Origin: Pediococcus pentosaceus
GTDB taxonomy: Bacteria > Bacillota > Bacilli > Lactobacillales > Lactobacillaceae
Length of the DNA: 64,000 nucleotides
Reading direction: 5' to 3'
NCBI RefSeq assembly: GCF_001437285.1
Contig: NZ_JQBF01000006.1
Span: 1 to 64,000 of the forward strand
Every line of letters starts with the position of its first letter. Within the stretch, counting starts at the first letter, position 1. The notes under the pieces were generated by a model. That model was not told the origin of the DNA. It was given only the letters and a program-made list of their open reading frames with translations, and made no database searches. This document shows positions 10,084-19,014 of the stretch, piece by piece. The position numbers and the translations under genes are program-made.

Positions 10084-11511
10084 ATGGAAGATCGAATCGA
10101 ATTGTCAGCATGTACCTCAATCATGGTAGGAAAAGCAGCTTCCCTAGATGGAGCGACGTATATTTCTAGAAATGAAGACCGCCTAATTGCCATTCATCCA
10201 AAGCGTTTTTTGGTACAACCAGCAGTTAGCGGGCGTAAAGAAACTTATACATCGCCCTACAATGGGTTGACGGTGCCTTTACCAGCAAGCGGTTATCGCT
10301 ATACTTCTACGCCGAATGGGGATGAAAGTGATGGCCCTAATGAAGAGGACGGCTTTAACGAAAAGAACGTTGGTGAAAGTGCCACAGAAAGTGTTTACGC
10401 AAACGAACGGGTACTGGCTTATGATCCATTTGTTAAAAATGGATTGGCAGAAGATTCAATGACTACTTTGGTATTGCCTTTTATTAATTCGGCGCGCGAT
10501 GGTGTGCGCTATTTGGGTGAACTGGTTAAAAAGTATGGTTCTGCTGAAGGAAATGGTGTCCAATTTAATGATGCGGATGAAGTTTGGTATATGGAAATTG
10601 TGACCGGTCATCAATGGGTCGCTGTACGAATTCCCGACGATTGCTATGCCGTGGCAGCTAACCAAATTGCTATTGAGGATATTGATTTTAACGATCCCGA
10701 TAACTACATGTGGTCAGAAAATATTCAAACATTTGTGGAAGAACATCATTTGAATCCTGACCGAGATCGGTGGAACTTCCGTCACATTTTTGGAACGGAT
10801 ACTGAAAAAGATCATCACTACAATACTCCACGGGTTTGGTTTGCCCAAAGGTACTTAAATCTAGAAATTGACCAGGATCCTGAATCTCCAGAACTACCAT
10901 TTATTCGGAAGGCTAGCCGGAAAATTGCAGTTGAGGATATTCAATATATTTTGAAGTCTCACTATAACGAAACTAAATACGATCCTCTCGGAAGCGGAAG
11001 TGAGCACGATCGCAAGACTTATCGGGCCATTTCGCTATCGAGAACTGCTAATTCACACATTCTCCAAATGCGCGATAGTCGTAAAAATGGTGCTGCCGGA
11101 GTGCAATGGATTGGATTTGGCGTGCCAAGTTTCTGTCCACACGTTCCGTTCTTTACGAATGCAAATGATACAGACGTTTCATATCGAGAATTACCTGAAC
11201 AAATGTCGTTAGATAGCGCCTACTGGTTATATGAAACATTAGCAATGGTCGTTGAATCGCATTATGCGGAATTTATCCAAGCGGACCTAGATTATCAAAA
11301 GGAATTATCACAGTGGGCAAGAATGAAGATTAGTGAGGTTGACCAGCAAGCTGAAAGCCTTGAGGGAGCCCAACTTACGGACTATTTAACTAAACAAAAC
11401 CATTTAATCGCCCAGCATTATAATGATGAAACTAAAAAACTTCTAGCAGAACTAACGAAACAGGGAGCGGAATTGTCGAAGTTGACGTTTAAGATGGATC
11501 CTAATTTGTAG
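10084..11511 (+). CDS. C69-family dipeptidase
   Basis: This cytoplasmic N-terminal nucleophile hydrolase cleaves a broad range of dipeptides. The 475-residue protein has the family start ACTSIMVGKAASLDGATYISRNEDR, with Cys10 as expected nucleophile, followed by the typical WYMEIVTGHQWVAVRIPDDCYAVAANQ core and VQWIGFG segment. The C-terminal third is charged and helical. A GAAGGAG box sits before the ATG at 10084. As the last gene of the operon it would hydrolyse peptides brought in by the OPT transporter, feeding alanine and serine/threonine to the two deaminating enzymes upstream. Length matches lactobacillar PepD-type enzymes. Confidence 0.93.
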   Translation: MEDRIELSACTSIMVGKAASLDGATYISRNEDRLIAIHPKRFLVQPAVSGRKETYTSPYNGLTVPLPASGYRYTSTPNGDESDGPNEEDGFNEKNVGESATESVYANERVLAYDPFVKNGLAEDSMTTLVLPFINSARDGVRYLGELVKKYGSAEGNGVQFNDADEVWYMEIVTGHQWVAVRIPDDCYAVAANQIAIEDIDFNDPDNYMWSENIQTFVEEHHLNPDRDRWNFRHIFGTDTEKDHHYNTPRVWFAQRYLNLEIDQDPESPELPFIRKASRKIAVEDIQYILKSHYNETKYDPLGSGSEHDRKTYRAISLSRTANSHILQMRDSRKNGAAGVQWIGFGVPSFCPHVPFFTNANDTDVSYRELPEQMSLDSAYWLYETLAMVVESHYAEFIQADLDYQKELSQWARMKISEVDQQAESLEGAQLTDYLTKQNHLIAQHYNDETKKLLAELTKQGAELSKLTFKMDPNL

Positions 11512-11612
11512 AGGTAATAAAACCATTTTAAGGATTTATAAGGATACTCAATATCTGCTTTCAATGGATTTCCTCGTTTCTTTAGTATAAAAAAGGTTTT
11601 TGGATACAAAAT

Positions 11613-11650
11613 AAAAATCCCAGAAGACAGTTTTTGTCTTCGGGATTTTT
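11613..11650. terminator. Bidirectional terminator between dipeptidase and alcohol dehydrogenase
   Basis: A long stem (AAAAATCCC plus GAAGACA at 11613-11629 with TGTCTTC plus GGGATTTTT at 11635-11650, one bulged A) has A and T runs on the two sides, so it can stop both convergent genes. Nothing else is seen between 11512 and 11668. Confidence 0.85.
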
Positions 11651-11668
11651 AAGTTAGAGGTTTATTTT

Positions 11669-12790
11669 TTATTTACCAGGCACATAATCAGGATCAATGA
11701 TTAAAACCGGTTTAATAACTTCACCTGAACGAGAAGCAGCATTTGCTTCATTAATTTCGTCAAAATTAAAGAATTTTTCAGTCTTATCAAAATCAAACAT
11801 GCCAGCTTTGTAGAATTCAATTAGACGAGGGATGTCAATTTGTGGAATCGAATCGCCCATGTTGACACCGACAATCTTCTTGTCATCTACACAAAGATCA
11901 TTCCAAGTATCAAGGTCAATGTGATTTGGTGTTACAGCGATAGTTGCAGTGGTACCACCTTGGGTTAGAACTTTGATGGAATCTTCCATGACTTTAGTGA
12001 TACCAGTTGTGTCAACAGCCCAATTAACTCCGAGGCCGCCAGTTAATTTTTTCACTTCTTCGACTACATCAACATTTTTACTATTGATAACATCAGTAGC
12101 ACCTAATTCTTTGGCTAAGGCTAAACGAGAATCAACAATATCAATTCCGATCACTTTTATACAACCAGAAATCTTACCAGCCATCATAGCTGCTAAACCA
12201 ACGGCTCCTGTACCAAATACGGCGATGGTGTCACCGGGACGTGGTTGAAGAGTGTTGAGAACGGTACCTGAACCAGTTACATAGCCACATCCAAGTGGTC
12301 CAACTTTACGAAGATCGATAGCGTCATCAATTTTAACGGCATTTCGTTCACGAACAACGGTCGTAGAAGTGAATGAACTTTGGTCAAACATATCTGCAAC
12401 GTGCTTGCCATTTTCAGTGAAGTGGCTTGAGCCATCTGGACGTACACCAGAAAGGTTGTTAGCGGCGTAGTTACGGCATTGAGTTGGGATCCCACGTAGA
12501 CAATTATCACAATTTCCGCAAGCATAGAAACTTAGAATGACATGGTCGCCAGGTTTAAATTGTGTAACTTCTGGTCCAACTTTTTCAACGATTCCGGAAC
12601 CTTCATGGCCAAGAACAATCGGATAATCAATAATAGCATCACCCACCCGTAGAGCTTCGTCAGAATGACAAATTCCACTGGCAACCATATGAACTTGAAT
12701 ATCGTCTGGCCCCATTTCAGCTAATTCAATATCATCTTTAATCTTAAAATCACTATTTTGTTGATCAACAACTGCTGCTTTAATTTTCAT
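11669..12790 (-). CDS. Zinc-dependent alcohol dehydrogenase
   Basis: A medium-chain NAD-dependent dehydrogenase of 373 residues, acting on primary or aryl alcohols and aldehydes. Catalytic zinc ligands appear in GICHSDE and GHEGSG; the structural zinc site is CGNCDNCLRGIPTQC; the cofactor Rossmann segment is IAVFGTGAVGLAAMMAG followed by GIDIVDSRLALAKELGA, an acidic end that points to NAD. It resembles class III and aryl-alcohol dehydrogenases, but the exact substrate is not readable. AGGAG precedes the start. A cre-like box (12851-12864) lies about 60 bp upstream, so sugar availability may repress it. It is transcribed alone, divergent from the ROK kinase. Confidence 0.88.
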   Translation of the reverse strand: MKIKAAVVDQQNSDFKIKDDIELAEMGPDDIQVHMVASGICHSDEALRVGDAIIDYPIVLGHEGSGIVEKVGPEVTQFKPGDHVILSFYACGNCDNCLRGIPTQCRNYAANNLSGVRPDGSSHFTENGKHVADMFDQSSFTSTTVVRERNAVKIDDAIDLRKVGPLGCGYVTGSGTVLNTLQPRPGDTIAVFGTGAVGLAAMMAGKISGCIKVIGIDIVDSRLALAKELGATDVINSKNVDVVEEVKKLTGGLGVNWAVDTTGITKVMEDSIKVLTQGGTTATIAVTPNHIDLDTWNDLCVDDKKIVGVNMGDSIPQIDIPRLIEFYKAGMFDFDKTEKFFNFDEINEANAASRSGEVIKPVLIIDPDYVPGK

Positions 12791-12850
12791 GAACTAGGAT
12801 CTCCTTTGTGAATTGGTATGTATGATTCATAAACTAATTATTTCACAAAA

Positions 12851-12864
12851 AGAAAGCGTTTGCA
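12851..12864 (-). promoter_or_regulatory. cre-like catabolite box upstream of alcohol dehydrogenase
   Basis: AGAAAGCGTTTGCA matches the Gram-positive cre consensus TGWAANCGNTNWCA at 13 of 14 positions. It lies in the divergent region between the dehydrogenase and the ROK kinase, nearer the dehydrogenase. Confidence 0.55.
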
Positions 12865-12903
12865 AAACTAACTTTGTATAAATAACTTATTTTTAATTTA
12901 CGC

Positions 12904-12932
12904 TTGAAAGAGTGCTAATATGTGGTTATATT
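12904..12932 (+). promoter_or_regulatory. Promoter of the ROK kinase gene
   Basis: TTGAAA (12904-12909) and TATATT (12927-12932) are 17 bp apart, ending 40 bp before the start codon. Confidence 0.6.
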
Positions 12933-12972
12933 GGTGTTAATTAGCAGAGAAGAATGATTTGGAGGATAAATC

Positions 12973-13830
12973 ATGCAAAAATTAGTATCAATCGATGTAG
13001 GTGGAACATCAATAAAATATGGCCTGTGGGATGAAAATACCAAGCAATTAAGTGACAAAGGAAGTATTGCAACACCTGATAATATTGAAGATTTTTATCA
13101 AGTTCTTCAACAAATTAAAGATAGCTTTAAGGATGTCGATGGAATTGGAATGAGTATCCCAGGTGCAGTAGACCAGCGCACGGGGGTGATTGGTGGTATT
13201 AGCGCCATTCCATATATTCATAACTTTCCAATCCAAAAAGAACTAGAGGCACGATTAGAAACTAAAATAACAATGGAAAATGATGCTAACTGTGCGGCTT
13301 TAGCTGAAGTATCAATTGGTACAGCTAAAGACATGAATAACGTACTATTTGTAGTTATTGGTACTGGCGTAGGTGGTGCGGTTGTAATAAATCGTCAAAT
13401 CGTTCACGGAAGCCATCTTTACGGTGGTGAATTTGGTATGATGTTAGCGTTAGAAAATCAACAGCTTAGTAAAGTTGGAACGGCTGTGCATCTCGGTCAA
13501 AATTATAATGACAAATATGATAATAATTTATCCGGGCGAGAAGTTTTAGAACTTGCTTATAAGGGTGACAAAAATGCCATGAAAGAGGTACAAAAGATGT
13601 ACGATAATCTTGCGCATGTCATTTATAATATTCAGTTCGGAATAGATCCAGAGGCAATCATTATTGGTGGTGGAGTTTCTGCTAATACTAATTTTATTAA
13701 AGGATTGAATCAAACTCTTCAAAACCTTATGATAAATCTTCGCGATATTCCAATTACTCCTCAAGTAAAGGCTGCAGAGTTACATAATGATGCTAATTTA
13801 GTTGGTGCGGCATATAATTTTTATAATTGA
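12973..13830 (+). CDS. ROK-family sugar kinase (glucokinase-like)
   Basis: This 285-residue protein should phosphorylate a hexose such as glucose with ATP. It has the phosphate-binding start LVSIDVGGTSIKYGLWD, the middle NDANCAALAE with catalytic Asp, and VVIGTGVGGAVVINRQIVHGSHLYGGEFG. The usual ROK zinc motif CxCGxxGCxE is absent: the corresponding stretch reads MMLALENQQLSKVG. It has no N-terminal DNA-binding domain, so it is a kinase, not a repressor. It stands alone between strong terminators. Next to xylQ it could phosphorylate glucose released from isoprimeverose, but this is inference; a beta-glucoside or N-acyl sugar kinase is possible. Confidence 0.82.
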   Translation: MQKLVSIDVGGTSIKYGLWDENTKQLSDKGSIATPDNIEDFYQVLQQIKDSFKDVDGIGMSIPGAVDQRTGVIGGISAIPYIHNFPIQKELEARLETKITMENDANCAALAEVSIGTAKDMNNVLFVVIGTGVGGAVVINRQIVHGSHLYGGEFGMMLALENQQLSKVGTAVHLGQNYNDKYDNNLSGREVLELAYKGDKNAMKEVQKMYDNLAHVIYNIQFGIDPEAIIIGGGVSANTNFIKGLNQTLQNLMINLRDIPITPQVKAAELHNDANLVGAAYNFYN

Positions 13831-13876
13831 TAATATTGGCCTTATTACCTAAGCTACTATAGCGAAATTTAATTAC

Positions 13877-13920
13877 AAAAAACGTCCTTGATGTAGAGAA
13901 ATACATCAAGGACGTTTTTT
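13877..13920. terminator. Bidirectional terminator between ROK kinase and xylQ
   Basis: A near-perfect stem of about 19 bp (AAAAAACGTCCTTGATGTA ending at 13895, and its complement from 13902) with a 6-nt loop and A/T runs on both sides. Confidence 0.92.
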
Positions 13921-13931
13921 GTTTTTAAATA

Positions 13932-16214
13932 TTATAAGCTAACAGTTTCTTTACTGTCTTTCAAATCGAATTCTTTAACTTCTGTTCCTACATGAACAAA
14001 AAGTTTTGGTTGAGCTGAAAGAACTGTAGTATCAACGGTTAAATTACCTCCGTTAACATCAACGGTAATTTCTCCAAGTACATTTCCCTTATTATCAACA
14101 ACACGTTGTGAATGAGTTCCTTCGGTCATTTGATATAAGTGAAGTTCAGGAGCAGCTGCATAATTGTAATCAGCGTGTTCAGCATCAGGGTTAGTTAGTA
14201 AGATACTATTTTCACGAGCTAACAATGGAAGGTTCAAATAGTCGTATTCTTCAGTAATCCATTCACCATTACTATTAACATCATACACTTTATTAGTTAA
14301 GATGTTAGTCCATTTACCACCTGGAATATAGTACTTAACAGTGCCTTCTTCGTTGAAAATAGGAGCAACTAACAAGTTAGAGCCGAGCATGTATTGAGTA
14401 TCCAAATGATAACTGTTTTGATCTTCGCCAAATTCAAGGAACATTGGACGCATCAATGGCACACCAGTTTCATGAGTACGGACAGCTTCATCATAGAGAT
14501 ATGGCATTAGAGTTAACTTGTTTTTAACAAATTTACGTGTTACGTCAACAGCTTCTTCATCGTAGTTCCATGGAACACGATATTCGATATTACCGTGGTA
14601 ACGACTGTGAGAAGAAAGAAGACCAAATTGAGTCCAGCGCTTGTAAATATCAGCTGAAGCGTTATCTTCAAAACCACCAATATCGTGACTCCAGAAACCA
14701 AATCCTGAAAGGAGGAATGATAATCCACCGCGAAGTGAATCAGCCATTGAAGTATAACGTGATAAGTTATCGCCACCCCAGTGAACAGGGAATTTTTGTG
14801 AACCTACTGTAGCTGAACGAGCAAATACAGCAGCTTCGCCTTCGCCTTTCTTTTCCAACAATACATCGAAGACCGCTTTGTTGTATAAGTAAGTGTAGTA
14901 GTTGTGCATGCGTTTTGGATCGGAGCCATCAAAGTAAACAGCATCTTCAACTGGAATTCGTTCACCAAAGTCAGTCTTGAATGCATCCACACCCATATCC
15001 ATCAATTCGCGGAGGTAATCTTTATACCACTCAGTCGCTTCTGGGTTAGTAAAATCAACGATGCCTTGACCAGCTTGCCATAAATCCCATTGCCAAACGT
15101 TACCATCGCTATGTTTAATGAAGTAACCTTTTTCTTTACCAATTTTGAATAAACGCGATTTTTGACTGATGTATGAGTTTAACCAAACACAAACTTTGAG
15201 ACCTTTATCGTGAATTCTTGAAATTAGACCCTTTGGATCTGGGAAAGAATCTTTGTCCCATTCAAAACTTGTCCATTCAAAGCCCTTCATCCAGAAACAG
15301 TCAAAGTGGAATACATCAAGTGGAATGTTACGTTCTTTCATTCCATCAATAAATTTCATAACAGTTTCTTCACTGTAATCAGTAGTGAAGGAAGTTGAAA
15401 GCCATAAACCAAATGACCATGCTGGTGGAAGAGCTGGTTTACCAGTTAATGATGTGTAGTTTTCAAGAATTTTCTTTGGAGTAGGGCCGTAAATCACAAA
15501 GTATTCAAGTGATTCACCTTCGATACTAAATTGAACGCGTGAAGTATTTTCTGAAGCTACTTCAAATGAAACAGTTTCAGGTTGGTTAACAAATACACCG
15601 TAGCCTTTGTTAGTGATGTAGAATGGAATATTCTTGTAAGCTTGTTCGCTACCAGTTCCACCATCTTTTTGAGTAATATCAACGCTTTGACCATTCTTTA
15701 CGAATGAAGTGAAACGTTCACCAAGTCCATAAACTAATTCGTCAATACCGATTGATAGCTGTTCACGCATGTAATGTTTCTTAGTAGCAGTTTCGGTGAT
15801 TTCACCTTCAGCATTGGGTTCAGATTTAGTGATAACTTTACCATTAGCTTTAAATTCGATTTTAAAATCACTACCATCTACAGGAAATACAGCAGATAAG
15901 TCACCAGATTGGATCTTAAGTTGGTTGTCTTCTGTAGATGTTTCTAAATTAACGTGTTGATCGTTTAGACCAAAACTAGGTCCTTTTTGAAGTTGATCAA
16001 AGTGAGTTAATTTAACACCAATTACATTTTTAATAGGTGATGTAACGTCAATAGTAGTCATACCAAGATTTAAAGTATCACCACGTTCGTTAATCTTCTT
16101 ATAAGGAGCAAATACTTGTACATTATCGTCATGAATATCGTAACTATATACTTGTTTCGGATTATTTACTTCGAAGCCTTCTTTATCTAACCAATAACCA
16201 TTTGTAAATTTCAT
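13932..16214 (-). CDS. xylQ: Alpha-xylosidase, GH31 (isoprimeverose hydrolysing)
   Basis: It hydrolyses alpha-xylosides, in lactobacilli isoprimeverose, to xylose and glucose. The GH31 enzyme is of the YicI/XylQ type: the nucleophile is Asp415 in KTDFGERIP and the acid/base is Asp482 in HWGGDN, with SLRGGLSFLLSGFGFWSHDIGGFED and LLSSHSRYHG nearby. ATG 16214 (MKFTNGYWL) is chosen because that is how the family begins; AAGGAGG is about 12 bp upstream, slightly far. The protein is then 760 residues, a normal length, with no signal peptide. It is divergent from xylP and shares a control region with XylR-like repeats and cre-like boxes. Confidence 0.93.
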   Translation of the reverse strand: MKFTNGYWLDKEGFEVNNPKQVYSYDIHDDNVQVFAPYKKINERGDTLNLGMTTIDVTSPIKNVIGVKLTHFDQLQKGPSFGLNDQHVNLETSTEDNQLKIQSGDLSAVFPVDGSDFKIEFKANGKVITKSEPNAEGEITETATKKHYMREQLSIGIDELVYGLGERFTSFVKNGQSVDITQKDGGTGSEQAYKNIPFYITNKGYGVFVNQPETVSFEVASENTSRVQFSIEGESLEYFVIYGPTPKKILENYTSLTGKPALPPAWSFGLWLSTSFTTDYSEETVMKFIDGMKERNIPLDVFHFDCFWMKGFEWTSFEWDKDSFPDPKGLISRIHDKGLKVCVWLNSYISQKSRLFKIGKEKGYFIKHSDGNVWQWDLWQAGQGIVDFTNPEATEWYKDYLRELMDMGVDAFKTDFGERIPVEDAVYFDGSDPKRMHNYYTYLYNKAVFDVLLEKKGEGEAAVFARSATVGSQKFPVHWGGDNLSRYTSMADSLRGGLSFLLSGFGFWSHDIGGFEDNASADIYKRWTQFGLLSSHSRYHGNIEYRVPWNYDEEAVDVTRKFVKNKLTLMPYLYDEAVRTHETGVPLMRPMFLEFGEDQNSYHLDTQYMLGSNLLVAPIFNEEGTVKYYIPGGKWTNILTNKVYDVNSNGEWITEEYDYLNLPLLARENSILLTNPDAEHADYNYAAAPELHLYQMTEGTHSQRVVDNKGNVLGEITVDVNGGNLTVDTTVLSAQPKLFVHVGTEVKEFDLKDSKETVSL

Positions 16215-16263
16215 ATTACTAATGAGCCTCCTTGAATTAATAGACAAATCAATTAATAAGCAA

Positions 16264-16279
16264 AACTAACAAACCTTTT
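16264..16279. promoter_or_regulatory. XylR-like repeat, xylQ side
   Basis: AACTAACAAACCTTTT occurs here and again exactly at 16386-16401. AACAAAC is the half-site core of Bacillus-type XylR operators. It lies 50 bp upstream of the xylQ start and is a candidate XylR contact. Confidence 0.55.
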
Positions 16280-16311
16280 CAAAAACAAATTGTAAGCGAA
16301 TACACTTTTAA

Positions 16312-16325
16312 TGTCAACGCTTTTA
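16312..16325 (-). promoter_or_regulatory. cre-like box for xylQ
   Basis: On the minus strand the sequence is TAAAAGCGTTGACA, 13 of 14 matches to the cre consensus. It lies about 100 bp upstream of xylQ. Confidence 0.55.
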
Positions 16326-16333
16326 TTATTTTT

Positions 16334-16401
16334 TGAAAACGCTTTACAAAAATATCTAAGCATGTATAATGTTGTTTGTAAATAGAACTAACAAACCTTT
16401 T
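16334..16401 (+). promoter_or_regulatory. xylP promoter with cre-like box and XylR-like operator
   Basis: The -35 TTTACA (16343-16348) and -10 TATAAT (16365-16370) are 16 bp apart. A cre-like box TGAAAACGCTTTAC (16334-16347, 12 of 14) overlaps the -35. Just downstream, TTGTTTGT and the second copy of AACTAACAAACCTTTT (16386-16401) form an imperfect dyad that a XylR dimer could hold. Confidence 0.65.
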
Positions 16402-16439
16402 GTATCATAATAAAAAATTAGGAAAAGGGTGCTAATATT

Positions 16440-17825
16440 ATGGAAATACCACAAAAAGAACCAGTACATACACATAATTTAGTTTCATGGAAAGAACGTA
16501 TTAGTTATGCTGTGAGTGATTTTGCATGTAACTTGTCATTCCAAATGATTGGAACATACTTAATGTTCTTCTATACAGATGTTTTCGGGATTACAGCAGC
16601 TGCAGTAGGAACGTTATTCTTGGTGGCTCGTATTGTGGATGCTATTGATGGTCCAGTTTGGGGATTATTAATTGATCATACCCATACAAGATGGGGTAAG
16701 AGTCGTCCATTCTTCCTATGGTTTGCTATCCCATTCGCAATTTTCTGTGTATTGTGTTTCACAACACCTAATCTAAGCATGGGTGGAAAGGTTGTTTGGG
16801 CATACATCACATATATTGGAGTAGATGTTTTGTATTCAGCTGTAAATATTCCAATTACTTCAATTTTGCCTAGTTTAACAAATGATACTGATGAACGTGT
16901 AACTCTAAGTACAATTCGTCAATTCTTTGGTACAGCAGGCGCAACCATTGTTACAGTTGCAGCATTACCAATGGTTAACTTCTTTGGTGGTGGCAATCAA
17001 CAAAAAGGTTTCTTTATTAGTGTATTAATTTTGGCTATTATCTCTGCAATTTTATTATTAATAACTTTTGCTAATACAAGAGAACGTATTCAAACTAAGA
17101 GTTCAAGAAAATCCATTCCAGTTAAACAATCTTTGAAAGCGCTCAAGAAAAATTGGCCTTGGGCAATTGTCATTTTTATCAATTTTATTTACTGGCTTGG
17201 AATGCAAACCAAGAGTCAAGTTACTGTTTATTTCTTCAAATACAACATGCATAACGCCGGATTAGCTTCATTGGTATTAGGTTTACAAATTGTGGCATTG
17301 TTGGCAGTTGTTATTACACCAGCGGTAGCTAAAAAAATTGGTAAGAGAAATACCATGTTAATGGGAATGCTCTTAGCAATTGTTGGTCAATTAATTTTGA
17401 GTATAGGTGCAAGTCAATTAAGTGTAGCAATCATTATTGTTGCAACCTTGGTTGGATATCTAGGAACTGGTTTTGTTTCAGGATTAATTGCTGTTATGTT
17501 AGCTGACTCAGTGGATTATGGTGAATGGAAGAATGGTGTTCGTGCCGAAGGTATCGTTACTTCATTCTCTAGCTTCTCTGCTAAACTTGGAATGGGTATT
17601 GGTGGTGCAGTAACTGGTATGATTTTGAGTGCAGGTGGTTATGTAGCTAATGCTACACAAACAGCAACAGCCTTAAGAGCTATTGAACAAAATTACATTT
17701 GGGTTCCAATTATTGGTTTTGGACTATCAGCAATTGCTTTGTTATTCTACAAGGTAGATGGTGTTGAAGATAAGATGCAAGCAGATCTTGCAGCAAAACA
17801 TCAAAAAGAAAACGAAGAAGAATAA
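16440..17825 (+). CDS. xylP: GPH-family xyloside/isoprimeverose transporter
   Basis: A 461-residue cation symporter of the glycoside-pentoside-hexuronide family with about 12 membrane segments. SYAVSDFACNLSFQMIGTYLMFFYTDVFG is the family opening helix, followed by VARIVDAIDGPVWGLLIDHTHTRWGKSRPFFLW, the conserved cytoplasmic loop. It lacks the C-terminal EIIA domain seen in LacS. Divergence from xylQ and cotranscription with xylR, xylA and xylB identify it as XylP, which imports isoprimeverose in lactobacilli. Free xylose transport cannot be excluded. AAAGGGTG lies ahead of the ATG. Confidence 0.88.
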   Translation: MEIPQKEPVHTHNLVSWKERISYAVSDFACNLSFQMIGTYLMFFYTDVFGITAAAVGTLFLVARIVDAIDGPVWGLLIDHTHTRWGKSRPFFLWFAIPFAIFCVLCFTTPNLSMGGKVVWAYITYIGVDVLYSAVNIPITSILPSLTNDTDERVTLSTIRQFFGTAGATIVTVAALPMVNFFGGGNQQKGFFISVLILAIISAILLLITFANTRERIQTKSSRKSIPVKQSLKALKKNWPWAIVIFINFIYWLGMQTKSQVTVYFFKYNMHNAGLASLVLGLQIVALLAVVITPAVAKKIGKRNTMLMGMLLAIVGQLILSIGASQLSVAIIIVATLVGYLGTGFVSGLIAVMLADSVDYGEWKNGVRAEGIVTSFSSFSAKLGMGIGGAVTGMILSAGGYVANATQTATALRAIEQNYIWVPIIGFGLSAIALLFYKVDGVEDKMQADLAAKHQKENEEE

Positions 17826-17848
17826 TATAAGTAATTAGGGAGAGCAAC

Positions 17849-19000
17849 ATGGTAATTCATAAAGAAACGATGAGATCAGCAAACGAAAAATCAGTTTTAC
17901 AGAGAATTTTTACCGAAGGTCCGATTTCAAAAAGCCAGGTAGCTAGGGATGTTAGCCTAAACAAAGTGACTGTGTCACAAATAATTAATAAATTTATTTC
18001 AAGTAGATTGGTTGTTGAAGCGGGATCTGGAGATAGCACACAACAAGGTGGAAGAAAGCCAGAGTTGTTACGGATTAATTCGAAATATGGATATGTGGTT
18101 TGCATCGATCTTGGATATCAAGAATTATCAGTGCTTTCTATGTCAATTAATGGTCAAAAATTAGATAGTAGACACATAATTTTTGAAAATGACGATATAA
18201 GCACAGCCATTGAAAAAATATATGAAATATTGGCTGAATTTCAAGAAATGCATAAAGAACGATTGCTAGGACTTTTAGTATCGATCCATGGAATCGTTCA
18301 TAAAAATCAAGTTATTTATTCTCTTTTTTGGAATATGAAACAAATTGATTTGGCTGATACGTTGTCAAAAAAATTTGATATACCAGTAATTTTAGAAAAT
18401 GAGGCTAATTTGACAGCCACTTTTGAGCGCGATTATAGCGTAAATGAAATTCAGAATGCAGTCAGCATTAGTATGCATAAAGGTATTGGTGCAGGAATAA
18501 TTATTGATGGCGAATTGTATCGAGGACGAAAAGGTGAAGCAGGCGAGATTGGTCAAACGGTTGCTTTTGAAAGCGAAAATCAGTCACTTGAGAAAAGCAA
18601 CAAAATTGAAGACGTTTGTTCTCCCCAAGTAATTTTAGCGCGGATTAAAAATGCTAAAAAATTGGAATATATAAATTGGCAACTAGTTCGACAAATGTTT
18701 GATGATAAAGATCAAGAAACGTTAGAAATTTTAAAAGAGTTTGAGAATAATGTTGCAAAGATAATTAATAACGTAATTGTGTCATTTGATCCGGACGTGT
18801 TAGTTGTTAATGCATACATTTTCAAAGAATTTCCAGAAATTTTAGAACGAATAAGTAATGGTTTTGCACATGTTTCGGTTAGAAATACACCGATTGTTTT
18901 AAGTGAGAACGTTAAAAATGCAAGTCTTTATGGCGGCTGTGCCCAAATGATTCGAACTATTTTAGGTGTTTCGAAACTTAAATTACAATACAAAAAATAG
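17849..19000 (+). CDS. xylR: Xylose-responsive ROK repressor
   Basis: The 383-residue protein has an N-terminal winged helix-turn-helix (roughly residues 10-65: [33 protein letters not shown]) joined to a ROK sugar-binding domain ([30 protein letters not shown]). Such proteins release their operators on binding xylose. It is encoded between xylP and xylA, so it probably regulates its own operon and xylQ through the repeated AACTAACAAACC sites. Its codon use is weaker than that of xylA, as expected for a regulator. AGGGAGAG precedes the ATG at 17849. Confidence 0.92.
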   Translation: MVIHKETMRSANEKSVLQRIFTEGPISKSQVARDVSLNKVTVSQIINKFISSRLVVEAGSGDSTQQGGRKPELLRINSKYGYVVCIDLGYQELSVLSMSINGQKLDSRHIIFENDDISTAIEKIYEILAEFQEMHKERLLGLLVSIHGIVHKNQVIYSLFWNMKQIDLADTLSKKFDIPVILENEANLTATFERDYSVNEIQNAVSISMHKGIGAGIIIDGELYRGRKGEAGEIGQTVAFESENQSLEKSNKIEDVCSPQVILARIKNAKKLEYINWQLVRQMFDDKDQETLEILKEFENNVAKIINNVIVSFDPDVLVVNAYIFKEFPEILERISNGFAHVSVRNTPIVLSENVKNASLYGGCAQMIRTILGVSKLKLQYKK

Positions 19001-19014
19001 AAGAGGTTTTTATA

